A stretch of DNA of 64,000 bases, taken from positions 1,695,532 through 1,759,531 of the forward strand of contig QRDG01000473.1 of the NCBI GenBank assembly GCA_012064385.1, given 5' to 3'. Positions 45,812 to 57,623 of this stretch are shown in pieces. Position numbers and translations under genes: made by a program. The first letter of the stretch is position 1; each line of letters opens with the position of its first letter. The notes under the pieces are model-generated. The model ran no database searches and was not told the DNA's origin. It worked only from the letters and a program-made list of their open reading frames with translations. Source of the stretch: Puccinellia tenuiflora (Eukaryota; Streptophyta; Magnoliopsida; Poales; Poaceae).

Positions 45812-47393
45812 ATACGTGTCAAACGTATCTATAATTTTTGATTGATCCATTCTAGTTATATGCTATTGTTACATGTCTTTACTATCTTATTACATCATTT
45901 TTAGGCTTTTTGTCGGACTAACCTATTGACAAGATGCCCAGTGCCAGTTCCCTATTTTTTGTTGTTTTCTATTTCAGAAAAGTTAATTCTGGAAATATTA
46001 TCAGAATTGGACGATAATTTACGGGGATTTTTTATGTGACAAGATGAAGTCAGAGACCAAAGGGCGACCTGGGGGGCCAGGGGCGGCAGGTGGCCGCAGC
46101 CCCACCTGGACCCACGGGTGGGACCCGCCCCTGCCCTCTGGGCACCGCCTCAGACCCCTCGACGCCTATAAAATCACTAAAACCCTAAAACCGAAGGGGC
46201 GACGATTACTTTCCAAAAACTCTGTCCCGAAGCCGCCGCCTCCTCGAAACCTAATTCAGGGAGATTCTGAAGCTAATCCCGGCAAGCTGTCGGAGGGGAG
46301 ATCGATGCCGGAGGGCTCTACATCGCCATGCCTTCCATCGGGATGATGCGTGAGTAGTTCCACCTTGGACTACGGGTCCATAGTAGTAGCTAGATGGTTG
46401 TCTCTCTCCCTTGTGCTTCATGTTTATGATCTTGTGAGCTGCCCTACATGATCAAGATCGACCATTTGTAATGCTATATGATGTGTTTATTGGGATCCGA
46501 TGGATTATGAAGTTATGATCAGATTGTGCACGGTTCTTATATTTTAATTTATGTTCTTGCATGCTCTCCGATATGTGTAGTTACTTTGGCCAAGTGATTG
46601 CTTATGTCTCCAAGAGAGAGTATTTATGCTAGATAGTTGGTTCATGCCCCCTCTTGTGCCTGGGCGTGAGTGACAGAAATGTCTAAGGACGAGGGTGTGA
46701 TGTTACGACTAAGGGTAAAACAACGGTGTTTATGTCTACGTGATTATAAATATTGCTTACATCATACACTTTACTTATATAAATGTCTTTTGTTTGCAAC
46801 TTAATACCGATGGGTGACAGGGCGGATAGCGATCCCTAGGTGGACTTTTTAGACAAAGATGCAGTTGGATGGCGGTATTTGTGTCTTGTTGTGATGCCTA
46901 CATGAATATTACCATGAACACTTTGATATGGATAGATTAAGTTTGTCTCATAATCTTGTCAATTGCCCAACTGTAATTTGTTCACCCTTCATATGAGTAT
47001 TTTATTTATTGGAGAGACACCACTAGTGAACCCATGGCCCCCGGTCCATCTTTTTACATTGTTTATAACCTCGTTTACTTGCTTTTCATATTCACTTGCT
47101 CACAGGTCCGTTTCCATAATTTCCATTCACTACACTATACGTTTAACCGCTTTGTTTTCAGCAGACCAGGAAGATTGATAACCTTCTTGCCGTTAGGGGC
47201 AAGGTAATTGGTTGAGTGTGTGCAGGTCCATGTTCGTCGACGGTTAAGCGCCAAAGATCATTGACGTTCACCTCATTTTTTTGATTTCAAAGTCCTACTG
47301 GTTCGATTAAACCTTGGTTCTTCACTGGGGGAAAACTGCTACTTGCCACATTCACGCCTTCGCTTGGGGCACCACCCAACTCTTCTATATACA
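45812..47393 (+). mobile_element. E2-type LTR, apparently complete (cluster LTR 1)
   Basis: 1582 bp from TGATACGTGTCAAACGTATC to CTTCTATATACA. It has the E2 LTR landmarks in order: TATAAAA at 46167-46173, GGGATGATG...GAGTAGT, CCATGGCCCCCGGTCCATC, TGGTTCGATTAAACC. Diverged from E2 at many positions. No internal region and no matching TSD: the next LTR begins at once. Confidence 0.8.
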
Positions 47394-48620
47394 TGATACG
47401 TGTCAAACGTATCTATAATTTTTGAGTGATCCATGCTAATTTTGTGATGTTGTCACATGTTTCTATTATCATATCACATCATTTTTATGCATTTTGTTGG
47501 ACTAACCTATTGACAAGATGCCCAGTGCCAGTTCTCTGTTTTTGCTGTTTTTGTGTTTCAGAAATTTAGTTCTGGAAATATTCTCGGAATTGGACCAAAA
47601 TATACGGAGATTATTTTTACGCCAAGATGAAGACGGAGACCGAAGGGCGACCTGGGGGGGCCACCCAGGGGCCACAGGCGGGTGCCTGCCGCGGTCCCCC
47701 GGACCCGCGGGTGGGGCCCGCCTCTGCCCCCTGGGCACCGCCTCGGCCCCCTCCGACGCCTATAAAATCCTAAAAACCCTAAAAACGACGGGGCGGCCAT
47801 TATTTTCCAGAAAAGTCATCCCGAGGTGTCGTCACCTCAAACCCTAATTCGGGGGTGATTCTGAAGCAAATCCCGGCACTCTGCCAGAGGGGAGATCGAT
47901 CCCGGAGGGCTCTTCATCGCCATGCCTTCCTCCGGGATGATTTGTGAGTAGTCCCACCTTGGACCTTGGGTCCATGGCAGTAGCTAGATGGTAGTCTCTC
48001 TCTCTTGTGCTTCATGTCTTATGATCTTGTGAGCTGCCTAACATGATCAAGATCGATTATTGTAATGCTATGTGATGTGTTTGCTGGGATCCGATGGATT
48101 ATAAAGTTATGATCAGATTGTGCATGATTCTTATATATTGATTTATGTTCTTGCATGCTCTCCGATGTGCGTAGTTACTTTGGCCAAGTGATTGTGTGTA
48201 TCTCCAAGAGAGAGTATTTATGTTAGATAGTGGGTTCATGCCCTATTTTGTTCCTGGACACGAGTGACAGAAACGTCTAAGGGCCAAGGTGTGCTGTTGC
48301 TAATAAGGGTAAAACAGCGGTGTTAAAGTCTATTTTGATATTTAATATTGCTTACTTCATGCGCTTTACTTAATGCAAATGTCTGTTGCTTGCAACTTAA
48401 TACCGATGGGTGACAGACTGGATAGCGATCCCACGGTGGACTTTTTAGACAAAGATGCAGTTGGACTCAACGGTCTTTGTTCATTGTCGTGATGCCTACT
48501 TAAATATTATCATGTTCTCTTTGTCATAGCTAGATTAAGTTTGTGTTATAATCTTGTCAATTGCCCAACTGTAATTTGTTTACCCATCATATGAATGTTC
48601 TATTTACTTGAGAGACTCCG
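47394..48620 (+). mobile_element. E2-type LTR, 3'-truncated (cluster LTR 2)
   Basis: Starts TGATACGTGTCAAACG directly after LTR 1 and follows the E2 LTR closely until GAGAGACTCC at 48619, equivalent to about E2 LTR position 1220. The remaining 350-400 bp are missing; a minus-strand LTR follows. Confidence 0.85.
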
Positions 48621-50227
48621 TGCTGCTGTATTAAAATAAGTTGGGTGGTGTCCCAAGCGAAGGCGGAATTGCAGCTAGTAGCAGTTTTCCCTCGTTTAAC
48701 AAACCGAGGTTTATCGAACCAGTAGGACTTTGAAATCAACAACGAGGTGAATGTTGAAGATCTCTGGTGCTTGACCTTCAACAGACGTGGAACTGCACAC
48801 ACTCAACCAAAAAACTTTGCCCCCAACGGCGGAAAGGTTGTCAATCTTTCCGGTCTCGCAAAAAACAAAGCGGTTAATTATATGATGAAATAGATAAAAT
48901 ATGAAAAGTGACCAGAGGAATAATGATAATTAAAAGCAAGTAAATAAGGTTGTAAACAATGTAAAAAGATGGACCGGGGGCCATGGGTTCACTAGTCGAG
49001 TCTCTCAAGTAAATAAAATATGCATGTGATAGGTGAACGAATTACAGCCAGGCAATTGACAAGATCATGACACAAACCCAATTTAGCTATGACAAAAAGG
49101 ACATGATAATATTCATGGAGGCATCACGACAAGGAACAAAGACCGTTGAGTCCAACTGCGTCTTTGTCTAAAAAGTCCACCGTGGGATCGCTATCCAGCC
49201 TGTCACCCAACGATATTAAGTTGCAAGCAACAGACAATTGCATTAAGTAAAATGCATGAAGTGAGCAATACTAATATAAAAAGAGACATTAACACCACTG
49301 TTTTACCCTTAGTAGCAACAACACACTCTCGCCCTTAGACGTTTCTGTCACACGTGCCCAGGAACAAAAGGGGGGCATGAACCCACTATCTAGCATAAAT
49401 ACCCTCTCTTGGAGATACACACAATCACTTGGCCAAAGTAACTACGCACATCGGAGAGCATGCAAGAACATAAATTACTCATATAAGAATCATGCACAAT
49501 CTGAACATAACTTCATAATCCATCGGATCCCAGCAAACACATCACATAGCATTACAATAATCGATCTTGATCATGTTAGGCAGCTCACAAGATCATAAGA
49601 CATGAAGCACAAGAGAGAGAGAGAGAGACTACCAACTAGCTACTGCCATGGACCCGTAGTCCAAGGTGAGACTACTCACAAATCATCCCGAAGGAAGGCA
49701 TGACGATGAAGAGCCCTCCGGGATCGATCTGCCCTCCGGCAGAGTGCCAGGATCAGTTTCAGATTGGACCCCGAACTAGGGTTTTCGGTGACGGCGCGTC
49801 GGGGTCGAGTTTCTGGAAAATAATGGCCGCAGGACGTTTTTAGGTTTAATGTGAATTTATAGGCGTTGGAGGGGCCCAAGGAGGTGCTCCACGGGCAGGG
49901 GCGGGTCCCACCCGTGGGTGGACCCCAGGCCGCGGCAGCAGGCCGCCCCTGGCCTGTGGATGGCCCCCAGGGCTGCCCTTTGGTGTCCTGGTGCCTTCCG
50001 TCGAGTAAAAATTCCCCGTAAATTTTCGTCCAATTCCGAGAATATTTCCAGAAGTAAATTTCTCAAACAAAAAGACAACAGAAATAGGGAACTGGCAGTT
50101 GGCATCTTGTCAATAGGTTAGTCCGACAAAATGCATAAAAATGATATAAATGACAGTGAAAAATGTGACAATATCACAAAACTAGCATCGATCACTCAAA
50201 AATTATAGATACGTTTGAGACGTATCA
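48621..50227 (-). mobile_element. E2-type LTR in inverse orientation (cluster LTR 3)
   Basis: Read on the minus strand it begins TGATACGTCTCAAACGTATC at 50227 and ends AATACAGCAGCA at 48621, 1607 bp. Flanking pentamers (CTCCG, GTCAC) do not match, so it is not a clean solo LTR. Confidence 0.8.
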
Positions 50228-50705
50228 GTCACATATTTTTACTATCAATTATATCATTTTTATGCATTTTATCGGACTAACCTATTGACAAGATGCCAAG
50301 TGCCAGTTCCCTATTTTTGCTGTTTTTGTGTTTAAGAAAAGTCACAATAGGAAATGTCTTCGGATTGCCCTCAAAATTTACGGAGATTTTTTATGTTACG
50401 CAAGACATACGTGGACCAAAGGGCGACCTGGGGGGCCACCCAGGGGCCAGGGGCGCGTGGCAGCCGCGGCCCCACCTTGACCCGTGGGTGGGGCCCGCCC
50501 CTGCCCTGTGGGCACCTCCTCGGCTCCCTGCGGCGCCTATAAAATCCCTTTTGACCTAAAACCGAGGGGGAGAGGCCATTATTTTCCAGAAACTCGACCC
50601 CGACGCGCCGTCACCAAAAACCCTAGTTCGAGGGTTCAGAAGGTCCTGTTCCGACACCCTGCCGGAGGGGGGATCGACTGCCGGAGCCATCTCCATCGGC
50701 ACCGC
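50228..50705 (+). mobile_element. LTR fragment lacking its first 45 or so bases (cluster LTR 4)
   Basis: Begins GTCACATATTTTTACTATC, equivalent to about position 47 of the E2 LTR, and proceeds to GAGCCATCTCCATCGGCACC. Its end is closer to the E1 LTR (GGAGCCATCTCCATCG at about 3198). It is cut at 50705 by the 5' LTR of E4. Confidence 0.7.
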
Positions 50706-51745
50706 TGTCGGCACAGTGGAAACCAGGGTACCACGGGCCGGCCTGCCAGGGCCCACAGCATCCTTCAGAAGATTTCGCTAAGGACCAGGCTCTCCAAGCC
50801 TGGCGAGCCTCGCGAGGGCTTTTCCTCGCGAGGGACCTCTCCTCCTCGCCGAGGGTTTTTCCTCGGCGAGGGACCACCTCTCACCGAGAGGGCATCTCGG
50901 ATGCCACCTGCAAATTCTGCTAAGGACCAAGCCGAAAGGCTCGGCGAGGCCTTCAGCCTCGCGAGGGTTCCTTCCCCTCGAAGCTAGCTCTGCCTCCGCG
51001 GCAGAGCGCACATGGGCTCTGCACCCTCCGCAGAGTGACGACCGCGCCAGCGCGCGGTGACGGCAGCGCCACAGTTGCCGTTCTTATGTATAAAGGAGTC
51101 AACAAAGCTGCACCAAGCAAAGGATCCCCGAGGATTGTCACTTTGGTGATAAGGAGACCGCCTGCTGCTACGCTCCAGGGGTGACATCACCGGCTCCAGC
51201 CCACCGTCCTGGTTGGACGGTGGCTTTTCCAGCTCTGATGACGCTGCCCCCTGCCGTGGACCGCGTCCATGGACTTTACCTTTATGGTGGACTCTACCTT
51301 TATTGTGCACCGCACCTCCTCCTTCGTCGCCATGTGGTAGCCCTTCCCGCCTAGATATTTGGGGGGAAGAGGCCCGAGACACCTATAAAAGGAGGGGGAG
51401 CACGCTCGGGCAAGGGGTTCGACTCTTAGTAGTTCACAATCCTGGAGCTTAGACAAAACCCTAGATCTGAGTTCTGCAGTAGCCATTGTAGCCACCTCGA
51501 GCTCGCCAAGCTCCCTCTGTACTCAAGCCTCTCCAAGCAAGTGCAATACATCCGAAGTAGGGGTTTTACCTCTCCTAGAGGGCCCTGAACCTGGGTAATA
51601 CTGTGTGTTCCTCTCTGCAGTGCCTCCCCACGATGATCCAGGCGAGCACCGTCGCCGTGGCACATTGAGGGTTGTTTGATTCTGTGTTCAGCCCCTTACT
51701 AGATCCTTGAGAGACACACCTAGTTCCTGGGACAGTTCTCCAACA
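50706..51745 (+). mobile_element. 5' LTR of E4
   Basis: TGTCGGCACAGTGGAAACC to TTCTCCAACA. TATAAAA at 51384-51390. Compared with the 3' LTR it has an extra stretch around 51255-51300 (GTCCATGGACTTTACC and following) and lacks some short blocks, so the two LTRs are clearly diverged. Confidence 0.9.
51384..51390 (+). promoter_or_regulatory. TATA box of the E4 5' LTR
   Basis: TATAAAA followed by GGAGGGGGAGCACG; conserved in the 3' LTR at 63327-63333. Confidence 0.75.
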
Positions 51746-51747
51746 TT

Positions 51748-51765
51748 TGGCGCGCCAGGCAGGGG
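51748..51765 (+). other. Primer-binding site of E4
   Basis: TGGCGCGCCAGGCAGGGG starts two bases after the LTR end; this is the usual place and form of a Gypsy primer site. I do not assign the tRNA. Confidence 0.7.
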
Positions 51766-51796
51766 GCTGAGGCGCATCTTCAACCTCGACACAGCC

Positions 51797-53480
51797 ATGG
51801 CCGGCATCTCTCGCGCCGAACGTCTCGCTCGCCGGACGGCCAGCGCCGCCACCGCTCCCGCTGGCAACCCGCGCGGCCGCCCGCGCGGAAGTGCTGCTCC
51901 GGAGCGCCACGTCGACCCCGAACCCCGCGTCGAGCACCCGGAGGACGACGACCACGACCACGCTGAGGATGACCTCGGTGAAGAGGAGGCTTCCTCCCTG
52001 CACCCATCGCGGGACCGTGCTGCCTCCTCGCTGGGCCGCCCTGCGCCCAGCCCGGCAACTGCGCTTCTCATGGCGCAGGAGCTGCTGCAGTACCGCCCCA
52101 CGCCGGAGGCCCAGGAAGCTTGGCTCAACCGCCTCTCTGAGCTCGTCGGCGCCGCTCCCGCACCGTCTTGTTCGTTGGTCCTCTCTGCACGCGCAGGGGA
52201 CGTGGCGCACGGCGCGCCGCTTGCACCTCCTCGTCACCCCGCGCCCGCTCCAGCTCCACCGGTTCCACCACAACCTTCTCCAGCCGGGGCTCCTCCTCGC
52301 GACAACCGCGCTGCATCGCACGCGTCGTCGCCGCATGATTGCCAAATCGTGCAGCGAGCCCCGGAGGACGCACACGTGAGTATCGAGCGCCACCAGGATC
52401 GCCACAACCGCGCCGTCCACGACGTCGCCACTGCAGGGCACCACCTTCGCGCCACCCTCGCCAACGTCCCGGTCACCTACGGCACGACGGCCGCGTTCAC
52501 TCGCAGCCTCCGTCACGTCGTCTGGCTGGTCAAGTTCAGGCCGGATCTCCCTCCGCGCTACGACGGCAAGAACAACCTCCAGGAGTTCCTGCAGCTCTAC
52601 ACCTTGGCCATCCAGGCCGCTGGGGGCGACGACAAGGTCATGGCGAACTGGTTCCCCATGGCCCTCAAGGACTCCGCGTCCTCGTGGCTCACCAACCTCC
52701 CCGCCGAGTCCATCAACACCTGGGAGGACCTCTGCCAGTGCTTCGTCGCCAACTTCAAGGGCACGTACGAGCGCGGCCTCACGTACAACGACCTCTGCGT
52801 CGTGCGCTAGAAGCCTGGCGAGACCCTCCGCAAGTACATCCAGCGCTTCAGCCAGGTGCGAAACAAGATCCCCAACGCCACCGACGCGCAGGTCATTTCG
52901 GCTTTCCAGGCTGGGGTCACAGATGTGCGGATGCTCGAGAAGCTTGGCATTCATGACAACATCACCACCGTCGTCAAGCTCTTCAACTTGGCGGACAAGT
53001 GCACCAAGGCTGAGGAGGGCCGCTTGTTCGTCAAGAGCGAGCCAGGGGACCCCGCCGAGGGGTCCAAGAAGAAGAAGAAGTCCACCGAGAAGCGCAAGAC
53101 CACTGCGGTCCTCGCGGCTGAGCCTGACGCCAAGCAGCCTCGCGCTGCCACTCCAGCCGCGGACCTTGAGAAGAAAGATGATCGTCCCTTCTGCATCTAC
53201 CACAACAGGCATTCTCATGCCACCAAGGACTGCTACGACCTCAAGAGGCTTCGCGAGGCTCGCGAGGCTCGTGAGGCTAACGAGCGGCCGCGGCGGCCGC
53301 CGGGGGCGATGCTGGAACAACAACTACGACGACAACTACCAGCAGAACCCTCAAGCCAACGCTGCCCAGCCCATGAATGACAACCTCCCCGCCGAGACTC
53401 CTGAGGGTTACCAGGTGCCTTGTGGGGCCGCTTGCATCCTCGGCGGGGCTCAGGCCCCCAGCTCCAACCGCTAATTCAAG
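51797..53480 (+). pseudogene. gag of E4, decayed
   Basis: From ATG 51797 (MAGISRAERLARRT). The N-terminal 200 residues are rich in proline, alanine and histidine; the capsid-like core follows (FRPDLPPRYDGKNNLQEFLQ, then WFPMALKDSASSWLTNLP, about residues 250-320). A TAG at 52808-52810 interrupts it inside the conserved motif (VVR, stop, KPGETLRKYIQRF). The frame then continues (KIPNATDAQVISAFQAGVTD) to a zinc-binding-like segment CIYHNRHSHATKDC near residue 465. Near 53290 the sense moves to another frame (NNNYDDNYQQNPQANAA), which ends in a TAA at 53472. Gag of this type coats the RNA in virus-like particles. Confidence 0.85.
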
Positions 53481-53648
53481 AAACTCGCTCGCGAGGTCGC
53501 GGCAGCCCTTCCCGGGGTTGAGGCCTCCAGGCCCCTCAAGTGGTCCCAGTACCCCATCACCTTTGACTCCAGCAACCACCCCAAGTCCACCTGAACTGTT
53601 GGAACCATCCCGCTGGTCTGCACTCCCACCATCAACAACATTGCAGTT

Positions 53649-54201
53649 CTCCAAGACGGTCATCGATGGGGGTGCAGGCCTCAACGTCATCTCTATCGAG
53701 ACATTCGAGAAGCTGCAGGTGCCCTACGAGCGGCTCATGCCCACCAGGCCCTTCTCGGGGGTGACAGAGGGTCTCACCACCCCTTTAGGGCAGGTGAGGC
53801 TCGCGGTCACTTTCGACACTCAGGCCAACTATCGCACCGAGCTGATCGACTTCGACGTCGCGCACATCGGCCTGCCCTACAACGCCAACCTCGGCTACCC
53901 TGCCCTCGCCAAGTTCATGGCGGTGACCCACCACGCCTACAACCTCATCAAGCTCCCTGGCTCGGGTGGCACCATCGTCATCCGCGGCATGATTTCAGAC
54001 GCCCTGTACGCTGCGGAAGCGGCCTACAAGGCTGCCGTGGTGGCGTCACCCGCTGACGAGGATGAGGAGACCCTCCCGAGGCCCCCCGCGAAGAAGAAGC
54101 AGCTGTTCTCTCAGGAGAAGGCCGCGACGAAGCAAGTGCCTCTTGAGACAAATGACTCGGGGGCTAGCGTCACCATCGGCGCCAACCAGCCTCCCAAATA
54201 G
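53649..54201 (+). pseudogene. Protease domain of E4
   Basis: The segment before it (53475-53648, with a TGA at 53592) carries gag-protease linker sense (LKWSQYPITFDSSNHP) in another frame. The protease frame reads FSKTVIDGGAGLNVISIETF with the catalytic Asp at 53665-53667, then FDTQANYRTELIDFDVAHIG and LPYNANLGYPALAKFMAVTH. IDGGA is the usual form in plant Gypsy proteases. A TAG at 54199-54201 ends the frame. Confidence 0.85.
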
Positions 54202-57200
54202 GAAAGCATGCTCGTCGCCTTCCTCAGGGCAAACTCTGACATGTTCACATGGACACCGTCAGATATGTCCGGACGCACGCCCCGTGAGGAAGGTGATCGA
54301 GCACCACTTAGCCGTGTGTCCAAACGCACGCCCCGTGAAGCAAAAGGCGCGGCGCCAGGCGCCAGAGAAGCAAGATTTCATCGTCAAGGAAGTTGAAAAG
54401 TTGAAGAAAGCCAGCATCATCAAGGAAGTGGTCCATCCCACTTGGCTCGCCAACGGTGTGGTCGTACCCAAGCACACCGGAGGAAGCCGCCTCTACATCG
54501 ACTTCACCGACCTCAACAAGGCCTGCCCCAAGGACCCCTATCCCCTCCCGAGGATCGACCAGATCGTGGACTCCACCGCCGGCTACGCACTCCTCTGTTT
54601 TCTGGATGCCTTCTCAGGCTATCACCAGATCAAGATGGCGAAGGAGGATGAGGAGAAGACAACATTTCTCACCCCTTGTGGTGTGTTCTGCTACGTCTGC
54701 ATGCCCTTCGGCCTGAAGAACGCCGGTGCCACATTCCAGCGCCTCATGAGGATTGCCTTGGGGGCTCAGATGGGAAGAAATGCAGAGGCCTACGTCGACG
54801 ACATCGTGGTCAAGACCCGCGAGGAGGACACGCTCATCAAGGACCTCGAGGAGACCTTTTCCAACCTGCGCAAGGTGAACATCAAGCTAAACCCCGCCAA
54901 GTGCATCTTCGGGGTCCCTTCAGGCAAGCTCCTTGGGTTCCTGGTGTCTCATCGCGGCATCGAGGCAAACCCTGACAAGATCAAGGCCATAGAAGAAATG
55001 CAGCCTCCTCGTCGCCTCAAGGACATGCAACGCCTAGCGGGATGTATGGCCAGCCTTGGCCGTTTCATCTCCAAGTTCGGCGAGAGGGCGCTGCCATTTT
55101 CAAGATCATGAAGAGGTCTGGTCCTTTCAAGTGGACCCTTGAAGCAGCAAAGGCCTTTGAGGACCTGAAGAAATACTTGGTGAGCCCACCCATCATGGTT
55201 TCCCCACGCCCTCGTGAGCCTTTGAAGCTGTATCTTGCAGCCACTCCTCAGACGACAAGCGCGGTCTTGGTGGCTGAAAGGGAAGAGCTAGTCCTCGCCA
55301 AGCAGAGCCCTGCCTCGCCAAGCCCAGAGCCCCCCAAGGAAGCACCCTCGTGAAGCCTCCAGCCTCATGCCGAGCCTCTACAAGAGGGGCCTCAAGAAAA
55401 CCTCGACAAGGACTCCACCGAGCCTCGAGAGGAGCCAACCGCTGCCACGCCAACAACTACCCTCGTCGAGCATCCCGTGTACTTCGTCAGCACAGTGCTG
55501 CGAGACGCTCGCGAGCGCTACCCCATGCAGCAAAAGCTCCTCTTCTCGCTCCTCAGCGCCTCCAGGAAGCTGCGCCACTACTTCCAGGGTCACCCCATCA
55601 AGGTGGTCACCTCGTACCCCTGGAGCAAGTCCTGCGCAACCCAAACGCAACAGATCGCGTCGCAAGCTGGGGCATCGAGCTACAACCTTTCGAGCTGGAG
55701 TTTGACACCACAAGGGTCATGAAGGGCAGGGCGTTGGCTGATTCATGGCCGAATGGACGTACACGCGTGAAGAAGAGCCTCAAGAGGAGGAAGCCGCGGC
55801 CTCAGGAGGGACGGAACCAGGCCACTGGACCATGCACTTCGACGGCGCCTTCGCGGCCCGGAGTGCAGGGGCTGGTGCTGTCCTCACCTCACGACAGGCG
55901 ACGAGCTCTACTACGCCGTCCAGCTGTGCTTCAAGGACAACGACAAGGTGTCCAACAACATTGCTGAATATGAAGGCCTCCTCGCCGGGCTCAGAGCTAC
56001 CATTGCCCTCGGCATCAAGCACATCCTCATCAAGGGCGACTCTCAACTCCTCATCAACTCTCCAACAAAGCTACACGCCTAAGGACACCTACATGGTGGC
56101 CTACCTTGAAGAGGTACACAAACTCGAGAAGCACTTCAGGGGCATGGAGCTCAAGCATATCCCACGAGGAGAGAACCAAGAAGCAGATGAACTCGCCAGG
56201 CGAGCAGTAAGAAGGGAAGCACAGAAGCCTGGAGTGTTCGAGGAAAGACTCGCCAAGTCCTCCGTCAAGCAACCAGCTATCAACATGATCATCAATGAGG
56301 AGCTCCACCCAGCCCCATCAAGTGGAGCACCAAACTGCGGGCTGCCCTCAGGCGATCGCTTGCTGATGACCTTGATACACCAAGACCACTGGTTGGATCG
56401 ACGAGATCAAGAACTACCTGCAAATCGAGTCCTCCCAAAGAAGACGCTGAAGCCGAAAGAGTTGCTCGCCAAGCCAAGTCTCTACTGCCTCCACGACGGA
56501 GACCTGTACCGTAAGCGCCCCAATGGGGTTGCCTGCGGTGCGTCCCTGCGAGGAAGGCCGCCAGCTCATCAACGACATCCACAGTGGAGAGTGCGGCCAC
56601 CATTCATCCTCACGCACCCTTGCAGGCAAGGTCTTCCGAGTGGCTTCTACTGGCCTTCAGTGCTTCAAGATGCAGCCGCAATCGTTCACATCCGCGATGC
56701 CTGCCAATTCAACGCCAAGCAGATCCACCAGCCCGCGCAAGGACTCCAAACCATCCCGCTCTCCTGGCCGTTCGCGGTCTGGGGCTGGACCTCCTGGACC
56801 CTTCCCGCGAGCGCTCGGGGGCTACCGCTACCTCTACGTCGCCATCGACAAATTCACCAGTGGCCTGAGGTGGAACCCGTGCGGCACCATTCGGCGAAAT
56901 CAGCGGGTGAAATTCATCAGGAGCCTGGTCTGCCGCTTCGGCGTGCCCAACCGCATCATCACCGACAACGGCTCACAATTCATCAGCGGCGCCTTCAAGT
57001 CCTACTGCGGCAGCCTCGGCGCCCAAATCTGCTATGCCTCGGTGGCGCACCCACGAAGCAACGGGCAGGCTGAGCGAGCCAACGCCGAGGTGCTCAAGGG
57101 CCTCAAGACGAGAAGTTTCAACCGCCTCAAGGCCAGCGGCAAGCACTGGATCGATGAGCTCCCCTCGGTGCTCTGGTCCATCCGCACCACGCCAACAAAG

Positions 57201-57623
57201 CCAACTGGTGAGACGCCGTTCTCCCTCATCTATGGTGCTGAAGCCGTCCTCCCCCAGCGAGATCACCCACGGCTCTCCGCGAGTCTTGGCCTTCAAGGAG
57301 GCTGAGCAGGACAACTCCGCAACCATGACCTGCTGCTGCTCGAGGGGCTCCGCCGCAATGCGGCCCTAGAGCGGCAAGGTACCAGCAAGACCTCCGTCGC
57401 TACCACAGCCGCCACATCCACCCGCGCACTCTCGAAGCAGGAGACCTTTGTCCTGAGGAGAATCCCTCTCCAGGGCAGGCCTCCAAAGCTCTCGCCAATG
57501 TGGGAAGGACCCTACAGAGTCGTGCACATCGCCAGGCCTGGCTTTGCGCGGATCGAGACGGAGGATGGCATCCCTGTTGCCAACCCCTGGAACATCCAGC
57601 ACCTGCACAAGTTCTACCCCTGA
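54202..57623 (+). pseudogene. Reverse transcriptase, RNase H and integrase of E4, many frameshifts
   Basis: Gypsy domain order. RT at about 54330-55105: KEVVHPTWLANGVVVPKHTG, YIDFTDLNKACPKD, FLDAFSGYHQIKM, and the catalytic YVDD at 54791-54802. A frame change near 55100 leads to the RT-linked RNase H part (KAFEDLKKYLVSPPIMVSPR). Beyond a non-homologous serine/proline stretch (55290-55470) lie YFVSTVLRDARERYP, a second RNase H with MHFDGAFA (Asp at 55841) and NIAEYEGLLAGL plus GDSQLL in another frame. The integrase shows ITDNGSQF (Asp at 56964) and NGQAERAN (Glu at 57072), and a C-terminal PMWEGPYRVVHIARPG ending in TGA at 57621-57623. Sense switches frame repeatedly, so no functional Pol is made. 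Confidence 0.9.

Noticed and set aside
45812..48620. LTRs 1 and 2 as the two LTRs of one element with deleted interior
   Set aside because: They differ by too many substitutions and indels compared with the similarity of LTR 2 to E2.
51575..53323. 582-codon minus-strand ORF
   Set aside because: It lies opposite gag of E4, in GC-rich codon-biased sequence, and has no family motif; it is a shadow of gag.
19873..54201. All nonsense codons in the retroelement ORFs look like C-to-T changes, suggesting methylation-driven decay
   Set aside because: Every stop codon is one C-to-T step from CAA, CAG or CGA, so the pattern carries no information without family alignments.
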